The translations under genes and the position numbers were made by a program. Under the pieces are notes generated by a model that was not told the DNA's origin, did not search any database, and saw only the letters and a list, made by a program, of their open reading frames with translations. Shown piece by piece: positions 1 through 5,844 of a DNA stretch of 23,146 bases. The stretch comes from a virus. The DNA is taken from IMG/VR virus record IMGVR_UViG_3300025941_000099, positions 1 through 23,146 of that record, one strand, 5' to 3'. Every line of letters begins with the position of its first letter. Within the stretch, counting starts at the first letter, position 1.

Positions 1-557
1 TTTGCCTTTTGCTTGTCGAGCTTTTTGGATTTGTCGGCGTTGGCGTCGGCGAGGGCCGTGATCGTTTCGAGGATCCGGGCGCGATCGGTAAGAGCGATCT
101 CGGTTGCCTCGTCGCCGTCCTTGACGATAACGACGTCACCGGAAAGCTCAACGTTTCCCTGGCCAAGCAGCTTGCGACGGCGGATCGACATGCCGAGCTC
201 GGTCAACATATCGAAGAGCGACTCACCCTCTTTTTCCAGCAGAGCCTTTCGCTCGTAAAACTGCGCCTTTGTCATTGGCGAGTATTCGGACTCGCCGAGA
301 AAATCGACGAAGGTCTCGAAGCCGAGAGCCTCGTGCATCTTCTCTTCCTGAAATTTGACCAGGGCTTTTATCGCCTCGGAACCGAGAGAAGCTGCCACTT
401 TTCCCGCGATGTTGACGCCGCCGAGAATGAACATCGCCCGCATGCGTAAGGCGTCGCCGTGCTTTGACAAATGAGTGTCGAGGACCTGACCGGCATGCTC
501 GTCCTCGACCTCACGTACTTTTTCAGCTAAAGAATCTTTCATATATGTTCGTGCCAT
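1..557 (-). CDS. Phage early protein of unknown function (partial, C-terminus off the left edge)
   Basis: An open frame runs leftward from an ATG at 557 to the window edge, giving 185 residues without a stop. The start MARTYMKDSLAEKV is set by a good ribosome site (AAAAGGAG) about 6 nt upstream. The visible part is charged and helical. It has a segment FILGGVNIAGKVAASLG around residues 46-62, a conserved-looking stretch SEYSPMTKAQFYERKALLEKEGE, and a Lys/Asp-rich end compatible with a coiled coil. I do not recognise the family. It is the last gene of the leftward early operon seen here, and twin palindromes precede it. One of these abuts its ribosome site, so it may be controlled separately from the upstream genes. 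Codon use and GC content match its neighbours. Confidence 0.75.
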   Translation of the reverse strand, partial: MARTYMKDSLAEKVREVEDEHAGQVLDTHLSKHGDALRMRAMFILGGVNIAGKVAASLGSEAIKALVKFQEEKMHEALGFETFVDFLGESEYSPMTKAQFYERKALLEKEGESLFDMLTELGMSIRRRKLLGQGNVELSGDVVIVKDGDEATEIALTDRARILETITALADANADKSKKLDKQKA

Positions 558-566
558 TTGCTCCTT

Positions 567-590
567 TTAAATTCCTGCGCAGGAATTTAA
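567..590. promoter_or_regulatory. Perfect 24-bp palindrome (candidate operator A)
   Basis: Half-site TTAAATTCCTGC is followed directly by its exact reverse complement. The palindrome ends next to the AAAAGGAG ribosome site of the gene starting at 557. No T-run follows on the minus strand, so it is a poor terminator candidate. An operator, or an RNA hairpin controlling translation, fits better. Confidence 0.6.
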
Positions 591-601
591 GCTCCAGTGT
601 T

Positions 602-988
602 TTATTGATTGCGCGAGGGTTTAAATTCCTGCGCGCATGAATTTAAAGACTTTTCGAGGCGATACTCTGAGCGATCCGGATCAGCCGCTTGCCGACGGTC
701 CACTTGCCGTTTTCGCATACGGCATACCCGCGAAGGCGAAGCGTTTTTAGCGACCGGTCCACCTGATCGCGACTCAAACCAGTTCGGTCCATAACGGTCT
801 TGGCGGTCACCGGCTGCCAGGCCGTTCCCTCCAACGCTTCGAGGACCAGCAGTCCCCGCGTCAGTGATTCGTTCTCGTACTCTTCGTCGCTTCGTTTTGC
901 CATCGTCCTCGTAATCGATGAACTGCAGAAAATAGATCAGCGCGGTCGCTATGAGAGCGAACACCAGCATTTCAGGCAGCTGCCACAT
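602..988 (-). CDS. Small membrane-protein ORF overlapping the wHTH gene (extent uncertain)
   Basis: The ATG at 988 has an excellent ribosome site (AGGAGGT, 8 nt upstream) inside the end of the preceding gene, so translation very likely starts here. The first 37 residues look genuine: one membrane helix (MLVFALIATALIYFLQF) and an acidic, then basic tail. From about residue 37 the frame runs through the wHTH gene at 903-643 in another phase. There it is Arg/Gly-rich and looks like a shadow, and the stop lies at 602. Either a short membrane peptide lost its stop through an indel, or two proteins truly share this DNA. The N-terminal part is credible; the full 128 residues are doubtful. Confidence 0.4.
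   Translation of the reverse strand: MWQLPEMLVFALIATALIYFLQFIDYEDDGKTKRRRVRERITDAGTAGPRSVGGNGLAAGDRQDRYGPNWFESRSGGPVAKNASPSRVCRMRKRQVDRRQAADPDRSEYRLEKSLNSCAQEFKPSRNQ
620..647. promoter_or_regulatory. 28-bp near-perfect palindrome (candidate operator B)
   Basis: The arms TTTAAATTCCTGCG and CGCATGAATTTAAA are complementary except for one pair. The left arm repeats the half-site of the palindrome at 567-590, with centres 55 bp apart. It covers the stop codon of the wHTH gene. No T-run follows on the minus strand, so a shared protein-binding site is the best explanation. Confidence 0.55.
643..903 (-). CDS. Small winged-helix DNA-binding protein (IclR-type N-domain)
   Basis: This is an 86-aa protein. 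Residues 14-80 fit the IclR/MarR-type winged helix: an opening helix RGLLVLEALEG, a helix-turn-helix AKTVMDRTGLSRDQVDRSLKTLRLRGYAV, then a wing ENGKWTVGKRL. It has no effector domain, so it is a stand-alone DNA binder. It is the sixth or seventh gene of the leftward early operon. Its ATG at 903 has only a weak, close ribosome site (GAGGA), and its frame is nested in the ORF starting at 988, so it may be translated by coupling. The twin palindromes just downstream are natural candidate targets, which is inference. Confidence 0.65.
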   Translation of the reverse strand: MAKRSDEEYENESLTRGLLVLEALEGTAWQPVTAKTVMDRTGLSRDQVDRSLKTLRLRGYAVCENGKWTVGKRLIRIAQSIASKSL

Positions 989-1574
989 CGACGCTTACCT
1001 CCTGTGGATCCATGTCCGCCCAAAATTCGAGCTCCATCTGCTCGGCGAAAACGGGAAAGTTTGCCTGGGCGACGCGATGGATCGTTCGCAGCTGCGTGAT
1101 CGGAGCGGCCTTTGCCCGGTTGACCCACTCGCGAAAATCGTCCAGCTCGGTGATCAGCCAATAACCGGACGGATCCTCTTTGCGGCTGCCGACCGGCAGA
1201 CACCAGAGCCGCCGAAGCGTTTCGACGACACCTGTGAAAGCTCGTTGAGGATCTTTGGAATGACTGAAGTGACCGTCGAGTATTCGCCGGCGTTTGCAGG
1301 GCACGTCGCTCGTGTGACCGGCGAGCAGCTTCGCAAGCTCGAAGTGATGCGGATCGAGAGCAATGCCGTCGCGAATGAGGCTGATCATCCGGTTTCCGAG
1401 GATCCGGGCGGCGTCATTCGGAACCGCATGCTCGGCTCCGGCTTTCATTCGCCAGCAGGTATTGATCCCAAGATCACGGATGAACGTGAAACCGACGTCG
1501 CCGCAGATGAAACAGCGAGGACCGTAGTTGTTGCAGATCGATGTTGTTTCGGGCTCATCAAGAAGCAAGATCAT
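972..1574 (-). CDS. Phage early protein with Cys cluster and winged-helix-like region (possible replication role)
   Basis: This is a 200-aa protein; the start at 1574 is chosen because ATGA couples it to the upstream stop. An N-terminal Cys group (C14, C22, C25, C41) could bind metal. The middle, from about residue 55 (ISLIRDGIALDPHHFELAKLLAG), reads like a helical/winged-helix domain that accepts or rejects an alternative regulatory state. It ends GYWLITELDDFREWVNRAKAAPITQLRTI. That GYW-x-E-x-W-x-R arrangement resembles small phage wHTH proteins found near replication genes. No ATPase motif is seen. Replication or regulatory function is inferred from position and this partial likeness only. 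Confidence 0.6.
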   Translation of the reverse strand: MILLLDEPETTSICNNYGPRCFICGDVGFTFIRDLGINTCWRMKAGAEHAVPNDAARILGNRMISLIRDGIALDPHHFELAKLLAGHTSDVPCKRRRILDGHFSHSKDPQRAFTGVVETLRRLWCLPVGSRKEDPSGYWLITELDDFREWVNRAKAAPITQLRTIHRVAQANFPVFAEQMELEFWADMDPQEVSVDVAAA

Positions 1575-1816
1575 TTTTCGATCCTCCAATCGTCGAGATA
1601 TTCTTCGAGCAGAATGCGATCCTCGGCGGTGAGCTGATAAGGCTCTTTTTTCGAAAGCCGATCGGCTGCCTGCTGGACCGGTTTCGGCATGGCGATAGGT
1701 AGTCGCGAGATCTCGTTGTGAACTGAGCGTCTGCCGGCGGCGTAGCCGATAACGCCTCCTATCCAGAAGCCCGAGGCGACAAGCCCGAGCCCGCATGCGT
1801 ACATGAACCAATCCAT
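1571..1816 (-). CDS. Small single-span membrane protein
   Basis: This is an 81-aa protein. Residues 3-28 (FMYACGLGLVASGFWIGGVIGYAAG) form one glycine-rich membrane helix. A soluble, mainly helical tail follows (VQQAADRLSKKEPYQLTAEDRILLEEYLDDWRIEK). The start shares a base with the upstream stop (TAATG), and a strong ribosome site (AGGAGG) lies about 7 nt before it. The tight coupling on both sides places it in the leftward early operon. The family is unknown. Membrane proteins in this position are sometimes exclusion or lysis-timing factors, but nothing here proves such a role. Confidence 0.65.
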   Translation of the reverse strand: MDWFMYACGLGLVASGFWIGGVIGYAAGRRSVHNEISRLPIAMPKPVQQAADRLSKKEPYQLTAEDRILLEEYLDDWRIEK

Positions 1817-2031
1817 TACCTGACCTCCTCGACACCGATCACCCGGGAATATGGGAAGCGAAACATTTCGCCGTTTTGAAAGATCCGCAGGATGAGCGGC
1901 TCGTTTGAATCAGGCTGATAGGTGCCGATGTACCAGCGCGTCGACCCCTCGTGCGCTCCGCGGACATGAGCTCGGACGCGTTTGCCGGCCTTGATCGGTT
2001 TGGTCGCCTCGCGAAATTCGGTCATTGTCAT
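1816..2031 (-). CDS. Small beta-rich early protein of unknown function
   Basis: This is a 71-aa basic protein with predicted beta strands (KRVRAHVRGAH, TRWYIGTYQPD, PLILRIFQNGEMFRFPYSRVIGV), reminiscent of small SH3-like folds. The ATG at 2031 overlaps the upstream stop as ATGA and follows AAAGGAGG, so the start is secure. It sits between the GemA-like gene and a small membrane protein in a fully overlapping gene chain. I do not recognise a family. Confidence 0.65.
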   Translation of the reverse strand: MTMTEFREATKPIKAGKRVRAHVRGAHEGSTRWYIGTYQPDSNEPLILRIFQNGEMFRFPYSRVIGVEEVR

Positions 2032-2543
2032 GCCGCCTCCTTTGTCGTCACGGTCGATCGCGGATAGAGTCCGTCGCGACGGTTCATGGCTTTCAAGGCC
2101 TCGACGATCTTGTTTCCCTCGGCGGTTGTCGTCGGGCGGCGTTTGCCGTTAAGCATTCGCTGGCAGAGCTTTTCGAGGCCCTCGGGGGTCATATTGCGAA
2201 GGCGGGCGAGCTCGTCGATCAAGGACAGGTGTTTGACCGTTTCAAGCTGCTTAACTCCCGCCTTCTGCCGGCGATAATTCAGCGTCCGCCGTGACACGTC
2301 TCCGCCCACAGGAAACGGATCACCGCCGAGACGCCGAATCATCGCGTTGGCCTCGTCAAAGGAAAGACCGGAGAGCCTATCGACTCGCTCATTTGTGACA
2401 TCTGCCGCGAGTTCCTCCAGTTCCTCCTTGCCGCATCCCCTCTTGCGGCCGAGGCCAAAAATTGCACGTAGCTGTTCAGTAGACTTCGGTTTGAATTTTT
2501 GCCCGGTCGCTACTGCTCCCGGTTCTGACTTAAGGGCTGACAT
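2028..2543 (-). CDS. GemA / Mu gp16-like regulatory protein (DUF1018 family)
   Basis: This is a 171-aa protein starting at the MSALKSEP methionine at 2543, which has GGAG 8 nt upstream. Longer starts would run deep into the preceding gene. The segment TEQLRAIFGLGRKRGCGKEELEELAADVT followed by LSFDEANAMIRRLGG matches the pattern I know for the Mu gp16/GemA family (DUF1018): an opening QLRxI helix, a residue pair like LD/CG, a V-T pair, then L-x-E-A-x-x-xI-x-xL. The C-terminal half (VKHLSLIDELARLRNMTPEGLEKLCQRML) is another helical unit. GemA-type proteins are early modulators in Mu-like phages, reported to influence host supercoiling genes; the exact role here is unknown. Confidence 0.65.
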   Translation of the reverse strand: MSALKSEPGAVATGQKFKPKSTEQLRAIFGLGRKRGCGKEELEELAADVTNERVDRLSGLSFDEANAMIRRLGGDPFPVGGDVSRRTLNYRRQKAGVKQLETVKHLSLIDELARLRNMTPEGLEKLCQRMLNGKRRPTTTAEGNKIVEALKAMNRRDGLYPRSTVTTKEAA

Positions 2544-2547
2544 TTGT

Positions 2548-2988
2548 TTACTCCTTCTCTGAAAGGGCGATAACCATTTCGAGAGCTTTTTCGAGAATCT
2601 CCTTGGCCTGGGCGATCTCAACGGTGCATTCCTTAACTGCCTTGCGAGTGGCGACGGCGAACATCGCTTCACCGCATTCTTTGGCAGCCTGGCCGAGGAC
2701 TCGCAGAAGATCCGCCTCGGTCACGACCTCGGGCGCGGCGTTAAAGTTGCGGTACATCGAAAGGTAGCGTTCGCCGATCAGCCGGACGGCCTGGGGATTT
2801 TTGCTCAGTGCGTATTCACAGAGCAGGTCCAGGCGTTCGATCGTGTTGCGCGTGCCGGTATCGGTAGGCTTTTCGCGGAACGGCCGCCGCTCCTGGTAGA
2901 GGAGCGATCGGGAGAGGCCGACAAAACTCGCGACACGATCTATCTCGTTGTCGGGAATAAGCAGCCTCATGAGCTCGTGAGATTCCAT
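2548..2988 (-). CDS. CII-like phage regulator (HTH plus helical tail)
   Basis: This is a 146-aa helical protein starting at the MESHELMRLL methionine at 2988; a longer start would need TTG at 3039. Residues 1-40 contain a helix-turn-helix-like run, IDRVASFVGLSRSLLYQERRP. A helical body follows (TIERLDLLCEYALSKNPQAVRLIGERYLSMYRNF), then a long C-terminal helix. This shape resembles phage CII-type and other oligomeric early regulators. It lies after a terminator that ends the first early gene, so its expression may need antitermination or its own promoter; I see no convincing promoter between 2989 and 3054. Family assignment is tentative. Confidence 0.6.
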   Translation of the reverse strand: MESHELMRLLIPDNEIDRVASFVGLSRSLLYQERRPFREKPTDTGTRNTIERLDLLCEYALSKNPQAVRLIGERYLSMYRNFNAAPEVVTEADLLRVLGQAAKECGEAMFAVATRKAVKECTVEIAQAKEILEKALEMVIALSEKE

Positions 2989-3054
2989 ATACGTGTGACC
3001 TTCGTAATCTGTCGTTGCAATCGCAGGGCGAAAAAGCAATTGCCAACTCGGGGC

Positions 3055-3096
3055 AAAAAAATCTAGGCTCAGACCTCATAGGGTCCGAAAGCCTAG
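3055..3096 (-). terminator. Rho-independent terminator after the Ner-like gene
   Basis: Read on the minus strand, a CTAGGCT / AGCCTAG stem with an inner GACC / GGTC stem is followed by ATTTTTTT. It lies just past the stop of the first early gene and before the CII-like gene, so it would limit early transcription to the first gene unless read through. Confidence 0.75.
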
Positions 3097-3104
3097 TTTG
3101 TTGA

Positions 3105-3350
3105 TCAGGCGGCCCGCTGAACGGCCTCTCTTACCGTTTGCGGACGCGTCGGCTGATCGATCTTTATTCCGTACTTCTTGCGGACGAGCGACGCGAGTTT
3201 GGCGTTGTGCTTTCCGTAATAAAAGAGATCTTTAAGCATGGTGCGCAGACTCTCGAAGGTCGCGCCGTATTCGTCTTCCAGTTCGCGGGCAATACCGGTG
3301 ACCGTAAGCCCGTTCTTTAGGAGGTGAATTTTGACTTCAAGTGCGTTCAT
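3105..3350 (-). CDS. Ner-like early DNA-binding protein
   Basis: This 81-aa basic protein is the first gene of the leftward operon. The start at 3350 (MNALEVKIHLLKNG) is preferred: it has GGAAG upstream and lies about 44 nt from the predicted transcription start. The order VKIHLLKNGLTVTGIARELE, then LVRKKYGIKIDQPTRP resembles Ner/Nlp-type regulators of Mu-like phages. Those pair an early helix VKxxLxKxGxTxxxIAR with a late (K/L)G(I/V) segment. The middle (FESLRTMLKDLFYYGKHNAKLA) is longer than in Mu Ner. In that family the protein damps the early and repressor promoters. Its position facing the repressor gene supports a similar role. Confidence 0.6.
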   Translation of the reverse strand: MNALEVKIHLLKNGLTVTGIARELEDEYGATFESLRTMLKDLFYYGKHNAKLASLVRKKYGIKIDQPTRPQTVREAVQRAA

Positions 3351-3359
3351 AGCTATTCT
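3331..3359 (+). promoter_or_regulatory. Rightward sigma70-type promoter for the repressor operon
   Basis: The -35 box TTGACT (3331-3336), a 17-bp spacer and the -10 box TATTCT (3354-3359) predict a start near 3366, upstream of the repressor. The promoter overlaps the start codon of the divergent Ner-like gene, so the two directions are likely to interfere. Confidence 0.55.
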
Positions 3360-3389
3360 TCCAAGTACTCCAGTTGGGATTCCATCTGG

Positions 3390-3453
3390 AAGTAAACCCA
3401 AAAGTAAACCATCACTTGACTATTGTCAAGCAGAAAGTAAAGTGACGCTTGAC
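3390..3453. promoter_or_regulatory. Operator region of the lysogeny switch
   Basis: CTTGAC-TATT-GTCAAG (3415-3430) is a perfect inverted repeat over the leftward -35 box. AAGTAAA-N6-CTTGAC occurs twice with a 33-bp period (3402-3420 and 3435-3453), about three helical turns. The second copy covers the repressor start codon. A further AAGTAAA lies at 3390-3396. This layout suggests cooperative repressor binding that shuts the early promoter and adjusts the repressor's own synthesis. Confidence 0.55.
3401..3429 (-). promoter_or_regulatory. Leftward early promoter
   Basis: On the minus strand a consensus -35 box TTGACA (3429-3424), a 17-bp spacer and a -10-like TACTTT (3406-3401) predict a start near 3394, about 44 nt before the Ner-like ATG. 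The -35 box lies inside a perfect inverted repeat, as expected for a repressed early promoter. Confidence 0.6.
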
Positions 3454-3996
3454 GCGGCAAAGATTTTTGAGCGAATACTGAAATCTCTCGGTGCAAAGAA
3501 TGCACCCGAAGCAGCCCGAAAACTGGGCATTTCCAAGCAAGCAGTCTACGATTGGCAGAAAAACCCGCCCGGCCTCGACAATCTCATAAAAATCGCCGAG
3601 TCAACCAATACTTCACTGGACTGGTTATTGATAGGCCGTGAGGAACCGACAAGAAGTCAGGTCTTCGATCCGATTCTTAATAGGGATGCCTTAACTGAAA
3701 TGATCAGAGAGGTTGTTCGATCGGAGATCGCCCAAAATGTTCAGGATCTAGGTTCCATAGATGAATTTGATGTTGCAACGGCGATACAAAAATACGATAA
3801 TCCTGGCACAGTATTAACCGAGTGGTATAAACACGACGGCATTGCAGTCCCCGCCCTCACCTCAATGGCATTTTCCGGTTGGGCGAAAATGTCGGTAGAA
3901 CAAAAAAACAAGGAGATTGTAGCTGCCCGCGGTATCCTCGACCGGCAGCGAAAACGCAGAGCCCATGTATCTCCCAAAGACACTAAGCGTTCTTAG
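3442..3996 (+). CDS. CI-like phage repressor (HTH, no LexA-type peptidase)
   Basis: This is a 184-aa protein. The only plausible in-frame start downstream of the promoter is GTG at 3442, and its ribosome site is weak. Residues 3-63 form an XRE/CI-type helix-turn-helix: ILKSLGAKNAPEAARKLGISKQAVYDWQK, then LDNLIKIAESTNTSLDWLLIG, which is the Bac_CI_repr pattern. The C-terminal part is helical and charged. It has no Ser/Lys S24 peptidase motif, so RecA-driven self-cleavage is unlikely. The ImmA/IrrE protease gene overlaps its end by 32 nt, so repressor removal by that protease is expected. It would bind the repeats at 3402-3453. Confidence 0.8.
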   Translation: MTLDAAKIFERILKSLGAKNAPEAARKLGISKQAVYDWQKNPPGLDNLIKIAESTNTSLDWLLIGREEPTRSQVFDPILNRDALTEMIREVVRSEIAQNVQDLGSIDEFDVATAIQKYDNPGTVLTEWYKHDGIAVPALTSMAFSGWAKMSVEQKNKEIVAARGILDRQRKRRAHVSPKDTKRS

Positions 3997-4363
3997 AAAA
4001 TTCAGCAGAGCTCCCCTCACCGGCCCCGATTTTGTGGAGCTCTGTAATCACAATCACATTGAGCTGATCCTGTCGTCGGAAGTCGACCGTGGCTTCTATT
4101 ACCACATCGACGGCAAGCACACGATCGTGTTGTCGACAAGGCTGAAACCGCGAGAGCGGAGTCTGGTCGGATGGCACGAGTTTGCTCATTTCCTGCAGAA
4201 CTTTTACAGGCGAGAGACAGTTGCGGCCTTCTCTGGCGTAGAGCCGGACGCCGCCAGCGAGAAGCTCGCGGACGTATTCGCAATGATCGCCACGCGTCCG
4301 GACCGGATCAGGATCACGCGGGGACTGGATTTTATAGACATGATCATGAGAGGTGAAAAATGA
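3965..4363 (+). CDS. ImmA/IrrE-family zinc metallopeptidase
   Basis: This is a 132-aa protein with the zinc-peptidase motif HEFAH (residues 71-75, in GWHEFAHFLQ). Downstream, EKLADVFAMIAT (residues 99-110) supplies the third ligand region typical of ImmA/IrrE proteins. The preceding strand HTIVLSTRLKPRERSLVGWHEFAH matches the family order (active-site helix after an N-terminal beta sheet). In ICEBs1 and many phages such an enzyme cleaves the adjacent repressor to trigger induction. Here the gene overlaps the repressor gene, which strongly supports that pairing. The protein is close to the minimal family size. Confidence 0.85.
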   Translation: MYLPKTLSVLRKFSRAPLTGPDFVELCNHNHIELILSSEVDRGFYYHIDGKHTIVLSTRLKPRERSLVGWHEFAHFLQNFYRRETVAAFSGVEPDAASEKLADVFAMIATRPDRIRITRGLDFIDMIMRGEK

Positions 4364-4863
4364 AGAGAATCCTATGTCTCGTTGTTTTCGTCCTTGCACT
4401 CTCGGCAGTGATCTCAGCCCAGCAAGTTGCAGTCATTACTGAGAAAGCAAATCTTCGCGGTACACCTAACAGTAGCGGAAAGGTTGTTACTGAGGTTTCG
4501 CAGGGGCAGCTTTTTGACCTGATAAAACAGGTAGGAGGTTGGTTTTTGGTTCAGACGCCCGATTATGTGGGATGGCTTCACGGCAGCACCATCAAGCTAG
4601 TCGGAGCCGAGCAGACCATCAATGCGGCCGTCGAGCCGCCAGCTGCGCCCGCTTACACTCCGCCTCCTGCTCCGGCCTACCAGGCCCCGGTTCCAACTCC
4701 AGCTCCTATTCGTGACCCGATATACCCGAAACCCGCGACGGTTTACACACCGTCAACTACTGCGACCCGATCGGGCGGATATATTCGCGGTCCTCGGGGT
4801 GGTTGTTACTACTACAGCGCCAGCGGCCGGAAGGTGTACGTCGATCGGAGCCTGTGTAATTAG
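4360..4863 (+). CDS. Secreted SH3b-domain protein with C-terminal GPRGGCYYY motif
   Basis: This is a 167-aa protein. A signal peptide occupies residues 1-20 (cleavage near ISA-QQ). A bacterial SH3 domain lies at about 22-80 (ITEKANLRGTPNSSGKVV, then GGWFLVQ and GWLHGS). A Pro/Ala/Tyr-rich linker at 92-132 leads to the tail GPRGGCYYYSASGRKVYVDRSLC (positions 144-166). That tail is one I associate with secreted proteins of acidobacteria. The start overlaps the metalloprotease stop (ATGA) with GAGGTG upstream, so it is in the lysogeny operon. It probably acts at the cell wall or outer surface of the lysogen as a conversion gene; the ligand is unknown. Confidence 0.75.
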   Translation: MKRILCLVVFVLALSAVISAQQVAVITEKANLRGTPNSSGKVVTEVSQGQLFDLIKQVGGWFLVQTPDYVGWLHGSTIKLVGAEQTINAAVEPPAAPAYTPPPAPAYQAPVPTPAPIRDPIYPKPATVYTPSTTATRSGGYIRGPRGGCYYYSASGRKVYVDRSLCN

Positions 4864-4869
4864 CGAGTT

Positions 4870-5490
4870 ATGAAAGGCATTTTGTTTTTTATAATTTTGG
4901 CGGCTTCAGTCGCTTGTTTTGGCCAGGGCGATCGTGACCTGCGAATAATGAACACAGACCTTGCGTCAGAGAAGGTGTGTGGATCTCCCGAATGGGCCGT
5001 TAAGGAGAAGATGTCGGCGACGGTCGCCAAGCGAAGCTTTGCAGACGACGAACTGACACTTACGGGCGTCGTTCTGAAAAACGATCAGGATCAGCGGATG
5101 TTCATTAACGTTGATACCGAATTTCTAAAGGACACCGTCTTAATGGGTGACCTTGCAGACTACCTGATAGTTGGGAAGAAGATCGACGCGACTCTGATTC
5201 GTTGCAGCCACATTTATTATCTCGCTAAGTTAAGTCCGGCTCCGGATGTTAAAAATAGAATTGCAGGACTTACCCTGGCTAGATTCAACGCGCTGAAGAA
5301 AGGCATGACCTACGACGAGGTGATCGCAATACTGGGCAAACCAGGTGAACTCACCAGCACGGCGGAAAACGCCGCTCACAAGACGCAGATGTATATCTGG
5401 AAAGTTCCGAAAAGCCCGATCGGGGCAAATATGAATGCCCTGTTTACGGACGGGAAATTGGTGAGTAAGGCCCAGGCGGGCTTGAAATGA
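4870..5490 (+). CDS. Secreted protein with DUF3862 / SmpA-like C-terminal domain
   Basis: This is a 206-aa protein with a signal peptide (residues 1-19, MKGILFFIILAASVACFGQ). The central part, about 60-125, is a small beta domain (LTLTGVVLKNDQDQRMFINV ... KKIDATLIRC). The C-terminal 75 residues (LARFNALKKGMTYDEVIAILG ... MYIWKVP ... MNALFTDGKLVSKAQAGLK) match the DUF3862 pattern, a relative of the BamE/SmpA fold. It starts 6 nt after the SH3b gene, so the two are probably co-expressed as envelope proteins of the lysogen. A Cys at 16 (SVACFG) lies in the signal region, so lipoprotein anchoring is possible but the lipobox is imperfect. Confidence 0.7.
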   Translation: MKGILFFIILAASVACFGQGDRDLRIMNTDLASEKVCGSPEWAVKEKMSATVAKRSFADDELTLTGVVLKNDQDQRMFINVDTEFLKDTVLMGDLADYLIVGKKIDATLIRCSHIYYLAKLSPAPDVKNRIAGLTLARFNALKKGMTYDEVIAILGKPGELTSTAENAAHKTQMYIWKVPKSPIGANMNALFTDGKLVSKAQAGLK

Positions 5491-5649
5491 CAAAAAGAAC
5501 TACGTTTTTGCGACATTGAAACCCGTTTCGGGCATCCAAATTGCATTAGAAAAATTCGCTGTTCTGATTTGACTATGGAGCGTATGATAAATAAGGATAT
5601 GTCGGACCTCACCAAATTCATGGCAGCCCCTTACGTATGCGGAGGCCTT

Positions 5650-5844
5650 ATGACGAAAGACGAAGTCAATCGTGTACCGGAACGCGAATCCGACGAATCT
5701 CGCGAGATCGAGGCGAGGCTTAAGAGAATCCGTGAACGTTATGACGGTGATTTTGGAGCCTTCTTTCGAGATGCTCAGCAGTCTGTTAGAAAGCAATATC
5801 AACCTGATGAGGAGTGTGCAATCGACGGTTTAGCCCGCACGTGA
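5650..5844 (+). CDS. Small charged protein next to the ClpP-like gene
   Basis: This is a 64-aa, highly charged helical protein (MTKDEVNRVPERESDESREIEARLKRIRERYDGDF, broken here at residue 35). The start at 5650 is chosen for its GGAGG 4 nt upstream; a longer form from 5575 or 5570 is possible. It ends in GTGA, coupled to the ClpP-like gene. The family is unknown. A role as adaptor, inhibitor or substrate of the protease is suggested only by the coupling. Confidence 0.55.
   Translation: MTKDEVNRVPERESDESREIEARLKRIRERYDGDFGAFFRDAQQSVRKQYQPDEECAIDGLART

Noticed and set aside
567-647. The twin palindromes as transcription terminators
   Set aside because: On the minus strand they are followed by AAGGAGC and CCCTCGC, not by T-runs.
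951-1637. 228-residue rightward frame opposite the early operon
   Set aside because: The leftward frames form a tight chain with ATGA/TAATG overlaps and good ribosome sites. This one has neither.
2028-2672. Longer 214-residue form of the GemA-like protein
   Set aside because: The extra N-terminal 43 residues are Arg/Ser/Pro-rich and lie wholly within the upstream gene. The ATG at 2543 has a proper ribosome site.
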